Assembly (NCBI GenBank): GCA_958352145.1
Contig: CATWNM010000001.1
Span: 88,909-152,908, forward strand
Direction of reading: 5' to 3'
DNA: 64,000 nucleotides
DNA from: an uncultured Eubacteriales bacterium
GTDB lineage: Bacteria > Bacillota > Clostridia > Oscillospirales > CAG-272
The translations under genes were made by a program, and so were the position numbers. The notes below the pieces were generated by a model, which did not search any database, was not told the origin of the DNA, and was given only the letters and a program-made list of their open reading frames with translations. Of the stretch, positions 1 to 9,097 are shown one piece after another (within the stretch, counting starts at the first letter, position 1; the number at the start of each line of letters is the position of its first letter).

Positions 1-125
1 ATCGTATTGACCATGCCCGTCCACGCTACCGTCGCTACATTCGCATGTTCCATCGTACCCGAAGTGACAAGCACTGCGGGCAGCGGCGCAAGCAGCGCAC
101 CGCCTCTCCAAGCCTGTTTCGCCAT
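1..125 (-). CDS. Flavin reductase family protein (5' end only)
   Basis: Reading the minus strand from an ATG at 123-125 gives 41 codons that run off the left edge. The N-terminus (MAKQAWRGGALLAPLPAVLV, then TSGTMEHANVATVAWTGMVN) matches the start of the FMN-binding flavin reductase / DIM6-NTAB family, whose members begin with a W-[KR]-G-G-x-L-L-x-P-x-P motif and a TVAWTG strand. Such proteins bind FMN and usually reduce flavin or act as small oxidoreductases. An AGGAG ribosome site lies a few bases upstream and a good promoter is at 155-183. Only the N-terminus is visible, so the subfamily is undetermined. Confidence 0.75.
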   Translation of the reverse strand, partial: MAKQAWRGGALLAPLPAVLVTSGTMEHANVATVAWTGMVNT

Positions 126-154
126 GTCTTTCTCCTTTTCAGAAGCTTGTATCT

Positions 155-183
155 ATTCTATACGCCCGTTTTAAAAATGTCAA
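155..183 (-). promoter_or_regulatory. Promoter of the flavin reductase gene
   Basis: On the minus strand a perfect -35 TTGACA (178-183) is separated by 17 bp from TAGAAT (155-160), about 30 bp ahead of the flavin reductase start codon. Confidence 0.6.
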
Positions 184-264
184 CCGGCATTTCACCGCAT
201 TTTCACCTGTATGCTATACAACCATCGTATTGCCGTGTTATTCTATATAACTGGGAGTGATATT

Positions 265-678
265 ATGTTTCGCAGACTGCTTGACCGATTTAACCGTTTT
301 ATGTACGGCAGGTATGGCGCAGATTCGCTTTATTACACATTATTGATCGTTTTTTTACTGCTCGGTTTTATCAATACCTTCTTACGCTCCTATATTTTGC
401 TGGTCGCGGCGGACGTTCTTTTTATATGGGCGCTCTTTCGATATTTTTCGAAAAATATTTATCAGCGGCGCGAGGAAAACCGGCGTTTTCTCGATATCAT
501 AGCAAAAATCAAGCGTTTTTTTAAGCTGAACCGCGACCGAATCCGGGATTTTAAAGTCTGCCGGTACCGCAAATGCCGGTACTGTAAATCGATCCTCCGT
601 TTGCCCGTGCGCCGCGGCAGTCATTCGGTACGCTGCCCCCGCTGTCAAAAAAGTTTCAAAGTGCACATCTGGTTCTAA
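265..678 (+). CDS. Small membrane protein with C-terminal zinc ribbon
   Basis: A 137-residue protein. I start at ATG 265 because GGGAGTGA lies just upstream; an upstream in-frame start at 211 has no such site. The N-terminus is basic (FRRLLDRFNRFMYGRYG), followed by two adjacent hydrophobic segments (about residues 20-38 and 42-58) and a basic linker. The C-terminus holds a four-cysteine zinc-ribbon pattern (CRYCK, then CPRCQK; a further Cys lies just before). The family is known as a small conserved hypothetical of Clostridia; no function is established. It is a single gene, divergent from the flavin reductase. Function unknown. Confidence 0.75.
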   Translation: MFRRLLDRFNRFMYGRYGADSLYYTLLIVFLLLGFINTFLRSYILLVAADVLFIWALFRYFSKNIYQRREENRRFLDIIAKIKRFFKLNRDRIRDFKVCRYRKCRYCKSILRLPVRRGSHSVRCPRCQKSFKVHIWF

Positions 679-1047
679 TTTTTGCAAAAGACGTCCGAAA
701 TTACATCGTATTGGCCGGGCAAGCAACGGCGGATTCAGATGAGCAGTTGAGATACAGCGGCGCGAATATTAATGCTGCATGCACAAATCAGTTCTTACAG
801 CGAAGTTTGTGAATAGAGCATCTGCAGCTTTTTTGCTCCACAGTGCTAAACAAGCAGGCATACTCAATTCAAAGAGACGGCAATAAAAATGCACATAAAG
901 AGCGGCGCAGATCCGCTCTTTATGCGCAAAAAGCCAACCAAACCTTTCCGTCGAAAAACCTCTAGGGTTTCGACGGAGTCAAAGCGGCAGATCGCCGCTT
1001 TTTATTTTAATAGGAAAAATTATATTGCTTTTCAAGCCTTTTTGGTC
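679..1047. other. Gene-free region with three stem-loops
   Basis: No convincing coding sequence. It contains three inverted repeats: 897-905/913-921 (AAAGAGCGG / CCGCTCTTT), 947-956/968-977 (TCCGTCGAAA / TTTCGACGGA) and 981-988/995-1002 (AAAGCGGC / GCCGCTTT). Any of them may end transcription of the importer operon coming from the right. The first is followed on the minus strand by a T-rich stretch (ATTTTTATT), and the third is followed on the plus strand by TTTATTTT. The middle one resembles the core hairpin of the element at 46.2 kb. Confidence 0.5.
897..921 (-). terminator. Possible terminator of the BMP importer operon
   Basis: A 9-bp perfect stem (AAAGAGCGG/CCGCTCTTT) with a 7-base loop; on the minus strand a T-rich tail follows within ten bases. 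It lies about 130 bp after the last gene of the operon, so another of the three local hairpins could do the job instead. Confidence 0.45.
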
Positions 1048-2040
1048 TCACCGCTCTTCTCGGAAATAAGCGAGCCCGAGACTCTGCGGCGGCTGGCTCT
1101 CTCGTTTCTTGCGAAAACTGGTCACGATCAAAACAACGATTGTCACGATATACGGAACCATGCGAACAAGATCGGTCATATAATTGGTAATTTTAAAGCC
1201 TAAAATGTTCGGCAGATATTGATACAGCCAATACAGTGTGCCAAACAGATATGCCCCCCAAATTGCATTGACTGGCCGCCAAACTGTAAAGATGACCAGA
1301 GCTACCGCAAGCCAGCCGAGCGCCTCGATCTCTCCGGAGGTCGCCCAAATTCCACTGTTGAAATCCAATACATAATACAGACCGCCAAGCCCCGAAATTC
1401 CCGCGCCAAGACAGGTCGCCAGATACTTGTATTTGATAACGCTAATTCCGGCCGCATCCGCCGTCGCCGGATTCTCGCCGACTGCGCGCAGATTCAGTCC
1501 CACCCGCGTCCGGTTCAAAACAAAGCGCAGAATCACTGCAAGCAAAATCGCCGCATAGACAAGAAAGCCATAGGAAAATACGGTTTGTCCCAGAATGCCG
1601 AGCGATGACAGATATGGGATTTTCGCGGTAAATACCGTATTGGCAAAATCCGCCTTGACCGCCGTGCCGCCGTTCAGAATCATAACGCCAAAGAAATTGG
1701 CGACCCCCATGCCGAACGTCGTCAGCGCAAGACCGGTCACATTTTGATTGGCTCGCAGTGTAATCGTCAAAAAGCTGAAAATGAGCCCGCCGAACGCGGC
1801 CGCCAAAAATCCGCATGCGACTGCAATCAAAATGCAAAGCACCGCGTTGGGTTTTGCGGTCAATTCCTCATAATAATATGCGCCCGCAAACCCCGCAAAG
1901 CCACCGAGGTACATAATACCGGGAACGCCCAAATTCAAATTCCCCGATTTTTCAGTAATCGTCTCGCCCATGCAACCATACATGATGATGGTTCCGAACG
2001 ACACGGCGCGCAGGATCCACGCTATCAGATTTTCAATCAT
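1048..2040 (-). CDS. BMP-type ABC importer, permease 2 (NupC/YufQ-like)
   Basis: A 330-residue polytopic membrane protein of the BPD_transp_2 permease family (as in sugar, Liv and nucleoside importers). It has a glycine-rich N-terminal motif typical of the shorter permease of BMP systems (GETITEKSGNLNLGVPGIMY). Eight to ten hydrophobic segments are visible. It should pair with the 375-residue permease encoded just upstream to form the membrane channel for a nucleoside or related substrate. Its start overlaps the upstream stop by 4 bp (ATGA type), and GGGGAGGTG precedes it, so the two are translationally coupled. The substrate is inferred from the family only. Confidence 0.88.
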   Translation of the reverse strand: MIENLIAWILRAVSFGTIIMYGCMGETITEKSGNLNLGVPGIMYLGGFAGFAGAYYYEELTAKPNAVLCILIAVACGFLAAAFGGLIFSFLTITLRANQNVTGLALTTFGMGVANFFGVMILNGGTAVKADFANTVFTAKIPYLSSLGILGQTVFSYGFLVYAAILLAVILRFVLNRTRVGLNLRAVGENPATADAAGISVIKYKYLATCLGAGISGLGGLYYVLDFNSGIWATSGEIEALGWLAVALVIFTVWRPVNAIWGAYLFGTLYWLYQYLPNILGFKITNYMTDLVRMVPYIVTIVVLIVTSFRKKRESQPPQSLGLAYFREER

Positions 2041-3158
2041 GACCGCACCTCCCCCACTCCATGCTTTTTACCGCGGAAAATAATTTTATAATTGATAAAA
2101 AACTCGCTGCCGAGGATAAAAAACAGAATGATCCCGGTCACAATATCCGATGCGTATTCATTCAGCTTGAAATCAGACGCGATTTGCTTTGCCCCGTTGC
2201 CGAGAAAGGTCAAAATAAACGATATCAGCGCCATATAAAATGTGTTGAACTTCGCCAGCCAAGCTACGATAATCGCCGTGAAGCCGGAACCACCCGCCGT
2301 CGTGGTCGAGATCGCATAATCGCGCCCCGCTACGATCAAAAAGCCGCACACGCCGCATATCGCACCTGAAATCAGCATTGTGCGGATCATAACCCGGCGC
2401 ACGTTGATGCCCGCGTACCGCGCCGTATTCTCGCTTTCTCCGACAACGGCGATCTCATATCCCTGCTTACTGTACCGCAGATACAAAAACATAAGCAGCA
2501 TCAGAACGGCAACCACGATAATGTTGATCGTAAACGTATACCCGAAAACCTTGGGAAACCATCCTGCTTTCGTCGTCTGATTGATTTGTCCCATGGAAGA
2601 ATTTTGTCCGCGCATAATATTAGTAAAACAGGCGACAAGCTGAATCGCAACATAATTCATCATCAGTGTGAATAAGGTCTCGTTCGTATTCCATCTGGAC
2701 TTGCAAAACGCCGGAAAAAACGCCCACAGCGCCCCCGCAAAAACGCTGAAAAGCGCCATAGCGGTATAAAGCTGCCACGCGGGAACCCGATTGCCAAGAT
2801 AAATCATGCACATGGCCGCGGCAAGCGCGCCCATCAGTACCTGCCCCTCTCCGCCGATATTCCAAAAACGCATTTTAAACGCGGGCGCCAGCGCAATGCC
2901 TACGCACAGCAACGTGGACATATCGCGCAGCGTGATAAAAATCTTCCGCCTGGAACCAAACGAACCCTTGAACATCGTTTTATAGACTTCAATCGGATTC
3001 AGCCCGGTCACAAAATACAGGAAAAGCGCCGCAACCACCAGCGCAAGCAGCACGGAGATTACGCGAACCGTCATTTTTTTCCAAAAAGGAACCGCATCCC
3101 GCCGCGCCAAGCGAATCAGCGGTTCATGACGGGATGCCTTAGCGATCGATTTCGTCAT
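2037..3158 (-). CDS. BMP-type ABC importer, permease 1 (NupB/YufP-like)
   Basis: A 373-residue BPD_transp_2 permease with a cytoplasmic basic N-terminus (about 30 residues), one isolated membrane segment, then a multi-span core with the family motif around 'MRFWNIGGEGQVLMGALAA'. This longer permease is the usual partner of the shorter one encoded next. I chose ATG 3158 because AAAGGAG sits 10 bp upstream; ATG 3167 is in frame but leaves only one base after the ribosome site. The start overlaps the ATPase gene. The likely role is nucleoside uptake. Confidence 0.87.
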   Translation of the reverse strand: MTKSIAKASRHEPLIRLARRDAVPFWKKMTVRVISVLLALVVAALFLYFVTGLNPIEVYKTMFKGSFGSRRKIFITLRDMSTLLCVGIALAPAFKMRFWNIGGEGQVLMGALAAAMCMIYLGNRVPAWQLYTAMALFSVFAGALWAFFPAFCKSRWNTNETLFTLMMNYVAIQLVACFTNIMRGQNSSMGQINQTTKAGWFPKVFGYTFTINIIVVAVLMLLMFLYLRYSKQGYEIAVVGESENTARYAGINVRRVMIRTMLISGAICGVCGFLIVAGRDYAISTTTAGGSGFTAIIVAWLAKFNTFYMALISFILTFLGNGAKQIASDFKLNEYASDIVTGIILFFILGSEFFINYKIIFRGKKHGVGEVRS

Positions 3159-4695
3159 GGTTCTCATGCTCCTTTCCGCTCTTGGTTGCCATTAGAAGTC
3201 CAACCTTTTCTTTTGTAGTCTCCCGCGCATTCACAATCCCGCTAACACGGCCGCCGCAAAGCACAAGGATGCGGTCGCAGAGTTCGATCAGCACATCCAA
3301 ATCCTCGCCGACATAAATCACAGCGACGCCCCGCTTTTTCTGTTCGTTCAGCAGACGATAGATCGTATATGAGGTGTTAATATCCAATCCTCGCACCGCA
3401 TAAGCCGTCATCAGTACCGTCGGCGCGCATGCAATCTCACGGCCAACCAGCACCTTCTGCACATTGCCGCCCGAAAGACGGCGCACCGGCGTATTAACGC
3501 CGGGCGTAACGACTTCCAGTTCGTCTTTGATCGTTTCGGCCAGCTTTTTCGGCGCGCGGCGATGCGTAAAAAACGAATGCCCCGCCTCATAGCTTTTGAG
3601 CATCATATTGTCGGTCATTCCCATGGAACCGACCAGTCCCATGCCGAGCCGATCCTCCGGAACAAACGAAAGCGAGATTCCGAATTCCTTGATTTTCTTC
3701 GGCGTAAGCCCCACAAGCTGATGCATTTTCGATTCCTGCCCCGGCGCATAAAAAGCGATGCTTCCGCCCTCTTCCGTTTCCTGCAGACCGGCTATGGATT
3801 CAAGCAGTTCTTTTTGTCCGCTGCCGGACACGCCGGCGATTCCCAAAATTTCTCCACCATAAACATCCAGCGACACGCTGTCCAGCGTTTTGATCCCCTC
3901 CACATTATGGCAGGAAAGATTGCGGATCTCCAGGCGCTTGACCGGATTCTGCGGCACGGGACGCTCGATATTCAGCGTCACCTTTTTGCCGACCATCATT
4001 TCTGTCAGAGAAAGCTCGTCCGCGCCAGCGGTATCGACCGTTCCGACATACTCGCCCCGGCGCAGGATAGAAACGCGGTCCGAAACTTCAAGCACCTCAT
4101 GAAGCTTGTGCGTAATAATCACAATGGCTTTTCCGTCTTTTTTCATGTTGCGCATAATGCGAAACAATTTTTCAGTTTCCTGCGGCGTCAGCACGGCGGT
4201 AGGCTCGTCCAAGATTAAAATATCCGCGCCGCGGTAGAGCACTTTGACGATCTCCAGCGTTTGTTTCTGAGAAACCGACATGTCATACACTTTCTGCTCC
4301 GGATCGATATCAAATCCGTAGCGGTCGCAGATATCGCGAATCCTCCGGCCCGCGCCAGCAAGATCAAGTCCGCCTTTTTCATTCAGCCCAAGAACAATGT
4401 TCTCTGCCGCGGTGAACACGTCCACCAGCTTAAAATGTTGGTGGATCATGCCGATCCCCAGCGTCAGCGCGTCTTTTGGCGACCGGATATCGACCGGTTT
4501 TCCGGCTATGTAAATTTCTCCCGCGTCGGGATAATAAATGCCCGACAGCATATTCATAAGCGTAGTTTTGCCGCTCCCGTTTTCACCGAGCAGAGAGAGT
4601 ATTTCTCCGCGGCGCACATCCAGCGAAATATTTTTGTTTGCAACGACGTCGCCGAAAGTCTTGGTGAGGTTTTGGAGCCGAATGGCGTATTCCAT
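3139..4695 (-). CDS. BMP-type ABC importer, double ATPase (NupA/YufO-like)
   Basis: A 518-residue protein with two fused ATP-binding domains. Domain 1 (about 5-235) has Walker A GENGSGKTT, the unusual signature VSQKQTLEI expected for this subfamily, and Walker B ILILDEPTAVL. Domain 2 (about 255-505) has a degenerate P-loop (GVSGSGQKE), signature LSGGNVQK and a Walker B in which the usual P-T before GLD is replaced (AYAVRGLD). A weakened second site is normal in this family, but the loss of the acidic Walker B context is more marked here. It powers the two downstream permeases. A stem-loop at 4759-4787 separates it from the binding-protein gene. Confidence 0.9.
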   Translation of the reverse strand: MEYAIRLQNLTKTFGDVVANKNISLDVRRGEILSLLGENGSGKTTLMNMLSGIYYPDAGEIYIAGKPVDIRSPKDALTLGIGMIHQHFKLVDVFTAAENIVLGLNEKGGLDLAGAGRRIRDICDRYGFDIDPEQKVYDMSVSQKQTLEIVKVLYRGADILILDEPTAVLTPQETEKLFRIMRNMKKDGKAIVIITHKLHEVLEVSDRVSILRRGEYVGTVDTAGADELSLTEMMVGKKVTLNIERPVPQNPVKRLEIRNLSCHNVEGIKTLDSVSLDVYGGEILGIAGVSGSGQKELLESIAGLQETEEGGSIAFYAPGQESKMHQLVGLTPKKIKEFGISLSFVPEDRLGMGLVGSMGMTDNMMLKSYEAGHSFFTHRRAPKKLAETIKDELEVVTPGVNTPVRRLSGGNVQKVLVGREIACAPTVLMTAYAVRGLDINTSYTIYRLLNEQKKRGVAVIYVGEDLDVLIELCDRILVLCGGRVSGIVNARETTKEKVGLLMATKSGKEHENHDEIDR

Positions 4696-4758
4696 ACCGG
4701 CAGACTGCCCCTTTCATCATCAATGCCTGATTTTACCAGGAAAATACTGAAAACTCAC

Positions 4759-4787
4759 AAAGGGAAGCCGTAAATAAGCTTCCCTTT
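4759..4787 (-). terminator. Intercistronic attenuator after the BMP lipoprotein gene
   Basis: A perfect 10-bp stem AAAGGGAAGC/GCTTCCCTTT with a 9-base loop lies between the binding-protein and ATPase genes; a T-rich run follows on the minus strand. Such partial terminators usually let the binding protein be made in excess over the membrane complex. Confidence 0.65.
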
Positions 4788-4806
4788 GCGTATGAAAACT
4801 AAAAAA

Positions 4807-6093
4807 TTACTTTTCAACAATGCCGTCTATACGAAGCGCAAAATAAGGCGCACTTCTGAACGTAGACTCTACAAATGCACCGTCTACGATCGTCTCGACC
4901 TTTTCGCCGACATAAATCGGCGTCATCGTAGAATAATCCATATAGGAAAGATCAACGATGTTGGTCGTCACTTTTTCGCCGCCGACCGTAAAGGTATCGG
5001 TATCAAACACCTTCAGTTCGCCGCTCTTCAGCTTTGCAATGACACCTTCAACATATTCAGCCGTACCAGGTGCGCAGGAATTGCCGAGCGCCGTGATGTT
5101 GACCGCTCCCTGATCGTACCCGTGCGCCCAGTCAACGACAACTTCTTCGCCGCGCATCGCAGCGCCGATCGCATACGTATAATATACGGACCAGTCGTTG
5201 GAAGCCGACGTCAGAGCGGCAGTCGGCGCAGTAGGAAGCATGTCGATGTTATAGCCGACAGAATAAGCGGTCGTGCCGTTCTTGAGCGCTTTCTCCACTG
5301 CCGCAGGCGCGCCGGTAGAGTCGGCATGCTGGCCGATAATCACGCAGCCATTTGCCATCAAAGCCTCCGCAGCCGCACCTTCTTTTGCGATATCAAACCA
5401 GGAGTTCGTATAGTTGACTTCCATCACAACATTCGGCACAACCGACTGGATGCCAAGGAAGAAAGCCGTATAACCCGAAACGACCTCCGCGTAGTTGTAA
5501 GCGCCGACATAGCCGATCTTGACATTGCCGTCTCCATCAAAATTATTCGGCGTGGTTTCGGGCGTCAGAACCTTGCTGTCCAGCAGTTCTTTCACTTTCA
5601 GTCCGGCGACGACGCCCGATACATAGCGGGATTCGTAAACACTGGTGAATGCGTTTTTCAAATTGTCCAAACCGCAGATCGCAGCAAAATCACCCGTCAT
5701 AGAAACGAACGTAACGTCTTCAAATTCCTCGGCGGCCTGCACCATATACGTCTGATGACCGTAGCTGTTGGAGAAGATAATTTTGCAGCCGTCGTCGGCC
5801 AATTCCTCGGCCGCGTCCTTACAGGCCGCATTCTCTTCCACTTTATACTTCCAGATAATCTGATCCTCAGCCAACCCAAGCGCCTGGGCTGCGGCCTTAA
5901 TGCCGTTCATATGCGCCAGCGTATAGCCCTCAGTCTCGTCGCCGATCAGAATAACGCCGACTTTGAAGTCTTGCGGCACGTTGGTTACGTCCCCGCCACT
6001 TATGTCCGACGTGCCGGTGGGCTCTTTTTCACCGCAGGCGGCAAACGCAAGCAGCATAACGGCTGTCAGAACGAATGCAAGTAACTTTTTCAT
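4807..6093 (-). CDS. BMP family substrate-binding lipoprotein
   Basis: A 428-residue lipoprotein of the basic membrane protein (BMP/PnrA/Med) family, the extracellular nucleoside-binding component of this class of ABC importer. The signal peptide runs MKKLLAFVLTAVMLLAFAAC with lipobox cysteine at residue 20. Family features include the FKVGVILIGDETEGYTLAHMNG strand region near residue 46 and the 'GYVGAYNYAEVVSGYTAFFLG' region near 200. ATG 6093 is preceded by GGAGG; an upstream in-frame ATG would add a charged tail before the signal peptide and is rejected. First gene of the importer operon. Confidence 0.9.
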   Translation of the reverse strand: MKKLLAFVLTAVMLLAFAACGEKEPTGTSDISGGDVTNVPQDFKVGVILIGDETEGYTLAHMNGIKAAAQALGLAEDQIIWKYKVEENAACKDAAEELADDGCKIIFSNSYGHQTYMVQAAEEFEDVTFVSMTGDFAAICGLDNLKNAFTSVYESRYVSGVVAGLKVKELLDSKVLTPETTPNNFDGDGNVKIGYVGAYNYAEVVSGYTAFFLGIQSVVPNVVMEVNYTNSWFDIAKEGAAAEALMANGCVIIGQHADSTGAPAAVEKALKNGTTAYSVGYNIDMLPTAPTAALTSASNDWSVYYTYAIGAAMRGEEVVVDWAHGYDQGAVNITALGNSCAPGTAEYVEGVIAKLKSGELKVFDTDTFTVGGEKVTTNIVDLSYMDYSTMTPIYVGEKVETIVDGAFVESTFRSAPYFALRIDGIVEK

Positions 6094-6312
6094 TGTTTTC
6101 CTCCGATTGATCCATTTTTGATTTCTTGGGAAAACTCCCAAAAATGGTTTACAACTTATTTTACCAATTCAAGAAAGGTTTCGCAATGAACAAATTCAAC
6201 GAAAATCCCAATAGCTTTATGTCGTTTTTTCACAATTGCCACAACTTTCTGTCACGCATTCGTCTCGGGATCTACACAAGGCAAATATTCCAAGAATTTT
6301 TGTCGGATTTTA

Positions 6313-6342
6313 TTGTCAACTGCCTGCAAAAAATGCTATAAT
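6313..6342 (+). promoter_or_regulatory. Promoter of the NAGPA gene pair
   Basis: TTGTCA (6313-6318), 18-bp spacer, perfect TATAAT (6337-6342) on the plus strand, about 120 bp before the phosphodiester glycosidase start. Confidence 0.6.
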
Positions 6343-6462
6343 AAAATCAAATCTTGAAGTTTGTCCCCGCAAAGCTGCGCGCACGTATTTTTTTGTTTTT
6401 TTGAACCAGTGATTCCAATCCGCGTGCAAACGGCGGCAAGTCAGCGTATACCGGAGTCCAAA

Positions 6463-7473
6463 ATGAAACAACGCCTTTTAAAAATCACAGCGATCGCGCT
6501 ATGCACACTCTTTTTTCTGTTTCTGCTGCTCTACAGCGTCATCGGCGTCATGATCTATGGTCCTTCATCCTATGCAGGCAAACTGCTTGTGACCTCTCTG
6601 ATGGAAACGAGCGCCGCAAAATTTGTCCCCCGGCTGTATATGAGCCAGGCAAAGATCGAGGATATCATTTCGCGCACCGAGGAAGCGACCGACGTAGAAA
6701 TTGAAGCCTCGCTGATCCAACTTCCGTCAAGGGAGGACTACACAGACGATCTTCCGGCCGGCAGCAATACCGGCGATATGCAAAGCGGAATCGAAATTCA
6801 CGACGTGCGCGGCGGCACCTATTACGGAAAAATGATGGTGGTCGAAGACCCAACCCGCGTTTTTGTAGGCATCCCGTCGGAGGGCTTCGGCGAGGGGAAA
6901 CGCGGGCTTACCGTACATAAGATGATCGAGCAGTACGGCGCTGTGGCCGGAACCAATGCAGGCGGATTTTACGATCCCAACGGATCGGGCACCGGCGGTA
7001 TTCCCGACGGCATCGTAATTTATGAAGGGAAACTGCTCTGGGGTAGTCCGGGTTCGTACTACTCTTTAGCCGGCATCGATGCGGACGGACTTCTGCACGT
7101 CGGACGCATGACCGCGCAAACCGCGCTGGATCGAAACATACAATACGCCGCCTCCTATGGTCCTGCGCTGATCATCAACGGCGAGCCGCAGAACGAACGC
7201 GCTTCCCTTGGCGGCGGACTGAATCCCCGGACGGCGATCGGCCAGCGGGAAGACGGCGCGATCCTTCTTCTCGTGATTAACGGGCGCAGCGTCGATTCGC
7301 TGGGCGCAACACTGGACGATCTGGTGGAAATTTTTCTGGAATTCGGCGCAGTCAACGCCACCAATCTTGACGGCGGCTCCTCCTCACTGATGATCTACGA
7401 GGGAGAAAATATTACCAACAGCGCATACGTTTACGGCGAGCGCGTCGTCGCCACCGCAATTCTTGTAAAGTGA
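6463..7473 (+). CDS. Membrane-anchored phosphodiester glycosidase (NAGPA domain)
   Basis: A 336-residue protein with one N-terminal membrane anchor (about residues 9-31) and an extracellular NAGPA domain (about 125-336). Conserved family signatures are visible: GTNAGGFYDPNG, a central PRTAIGQREDG and the C-terminal NATNLDGGSSSLM followed by a residue block ending in VVATAILVK. The family removes GlcNAc from phosphodiester-linked sugars in animals; bacterial members act outside the cell on phosphodiester glycosides or wall-associated glycans. ATG 6463 is chosen because GGAG sits 6 bp upstream; an earlier in-frame start adds an improbable leader. It is followed after 8 bp by the next gene, so the two are co-transcribed. 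Confidence 0.88.
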   Translation: MKQRLLKITAIALCTLFFLFLLLYSVIGVMIYGPSSYAGKLLVTSLMETSAAKFVPRLYMSQAKIEDIISRTEEATDVEIEASLIQLPSREDYTDDLPAGSNTGDMQSGIEIHDVRGGTYYGKMMVVEDPTRVFVGIPSEGFGEGKRGLTVHKMIEQYGAVAGTNAGGFYDPNGSGTGGIPDGIVIYEGKLLWGSPGSYYSLAGIDADGLLHVGRMTAQTALDRNIQYAASYGPALIINGEPQNERASLGGGLNPRTAIGQREDGAILLLVINGRSVDSLGATLDDLVEIFLEFGAVNATNLDGGSSSLMIYEGENITNSAYVYGERVVATAILVK

Positions 7474-7481
7474 GAATACCG

Positions 7482-9068
7482 ATGTCCGAACCATCTACAA
7501 AACAAACAAAGCGGCGTTTGCCGTTCGCACGAAAGCTCTGCATTTATGCGCTGATCTGGCTTGGTTTGATTCTGATCTGCTGCGCCGTTATGTGGAGCGC
7601 TATGGCGCAGTTTCAAAGCGCGCAGCCGTTCTATGCCGTCGAACGCTATATCGACGCACTCGATCCTGCCGAATTTTACAATCTCCTGCTTAAAGCGCAT
7701 CCAGATATGCAAAATCCCTTCGAACCGGCGCAGGAAACGGCAGAACGGCTGGCAGCGGAATTTGCGCCCTCCTCGCTGGCCTATTCCAAATTGATTCGGG
7801 AATACACCTATGAAAATCCGGTGTATCTCATCAGCGCCGGCGATACAAAGCTTCTGCGGGTCACACTGGAGATCGGCGAGAAATCCGGTCTTTTTGGCTT
7901 TCGGCCCTACCGTGTGCAGAAAGCGGAACTCATTTCGCAGGAACTTTTGACAAAACACACGTTATGCCTGATCGTCCCGGCCGACGCGGAGATCCGCATC
8001 GGCGGGAGAATTGCCGGAGAAACTTGCCTGGAAGCGCACAGCGCATTTACCGTATTTGGCGGCGGCACGCTGTTTGACACTTACAGGATAGAAAACTTTA
8101 TTTTAGAGCCTGACATAGAAGTCCGGCTGAACGGAACTTTGCTGACGGGCAGCGGCAGATGGGACCGCCTGTACGATTACCCAGAGCCGAAGCTGCATAC
8201 GGTCACAATTACCGCGCCGAGCGAAGCGGTTATCCGCATAGGCGGCTTGCGGGTCACCGACGTTTTCCTGAAAGAGACCGGTTCCACCCTGCCAGATCTG
8301 CTGGGAAATACTATTTCGCTGTGCACCTACGCGGTCAATACTGTGTACGGAGAAGCCGAAGTCACTGCGCATTTGGATGAAACGCCACTTCTCGCCCGGC
8401 AGGAAGCGGACGATTACCGCTTTGACGCACCCGCCGCAAGCTATACGCTGCTCGCCCCGGCAAACGCCAAAGTCTTCGCCAACGGAAAAGCGCTGTCCGA
8501 CGATCAAATTACTGCGGTCGACGCTCTGTGGAAATCGGAATTTTCCGGACTGTCTGCTGCGCCGTCCGCCACCGAATATACTCTGAGCAATCTGTACGCG
8601 CCCCCCGTATTTACGGCGGCCGCCGATGATATTTCACTTGACGTTATCCCGGACGGCGCCGGACGCTACACCTGCATTTTTCCGGCGGACGAAGCCCTGC
8701 AAGCCGCCTACGCTACGCAGGCTGTTGACTTTGTAAAAGCGTATCTGCACTACACTACGCAGGGCTACCGCAACACGCAGGCCAATCTGGACGCCGTGTT
8801 AGCGCTGACCCGGTACCCCAGCCCGCTCTACAAAAATTTAAAAAACTCCTATATCGGCTACATGTACATCGCTCCGCAAGCCATGACGCTTGAAGCAATT
8901 GAAGCAAAAAATTTTGTCCCCTACGGAGACAGTACGTTTACCTGTGAGATTTCCTACGCCGCAACGCTGAAAAATTTTGTAGGCGTCGTCGAGCAGGAAA
9001 ACACTATTTTGCTTGTTTTCACAAAAAAAGGCAAAACGTTTCTCCCCTCCGCAATGGGACTGTATTAA
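7482..9068 (+). CDS. Unknown membrane-anchored extracellular protein with repeats
   Basis: A 528-residue protein I do not recognise. It has a basic N-terminus, one membrane segment (about 18-38) and a long extracellular part. Three or four related beta-rich repeats recur about every 80 residues, marked by VPADAEIRIGG, APSEAVIRIGG and APANAKVFANGK. The last ~125 residues (from LQAAYATQAVDFVKAYLHY) look like a separate helix-then-sheet domain resembling an NTF2-like fold; this is a guess. The architecture (anchor, repeats, C-terminal NTF2-like) recalls TcaA/YvbJ-type wall proteins without the zinc ribbon. ATG 7482 is preferred to a GTG at 7470 that overlaps the upstream stop. Confidence 0.7.
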   Translation: MSEPSTKQTKRRLPFARKLCIYALIWLGLILICCAVMWSAMAQFQSAQPFYAVERYIDALDPAEFYNLLLKAHPDMQNPFEPAQETAERLAAEFAPSSLAYSKLIREYTYENPVYLISAGDTKLLRVTLEIGEKSGLFGFRPYRVQKAELISQELLTKHTLCLIVPADAEIRIGGRIAGETCLEAHSAFTVFGGGTLFDTYRIENFILEPDIEVRLNGTLLTGSGRWDRLYDYPEPKLHTVTITAPSEAVIRIGGLRVTDVFLKETGSTLPDLLGNTISLCTYAVNTVYGEAEVTAHLDETPLLARQEADDYRFDAPAASYTLLAPANAKVFANGKALSDDQITAVDALWKSEFSGLSAAPSATEYTLSNLYAPPVFTAAADDISLDVIPDGAGRYTCIFPADEALQAAYATQAVDFVKAYLHYTTQGYRNTQANLDAVLALTRYPSPLYKNLKNSYIGYMYIAPQAMTLEAIEAKNFVPYGDSTFTCEISYAATLKNFVGVVEQENTILLVFTKKGKTFLPSAMGLY

Positions 9069-9097
9069 GACACCGTTTTACCGGCCGAAAGCGCCGC

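Noticed and set aside
45..260. Plus-strand frame at the left edge
   Set aside because: It overlaps the flavin reductase start and promoter on the other strand.
4786..6084. Plus-strand frame antisense to the BMP lipoprotein gene
   Set aside because: Shadow frame; Arg/His-rich with no recognisable domain.
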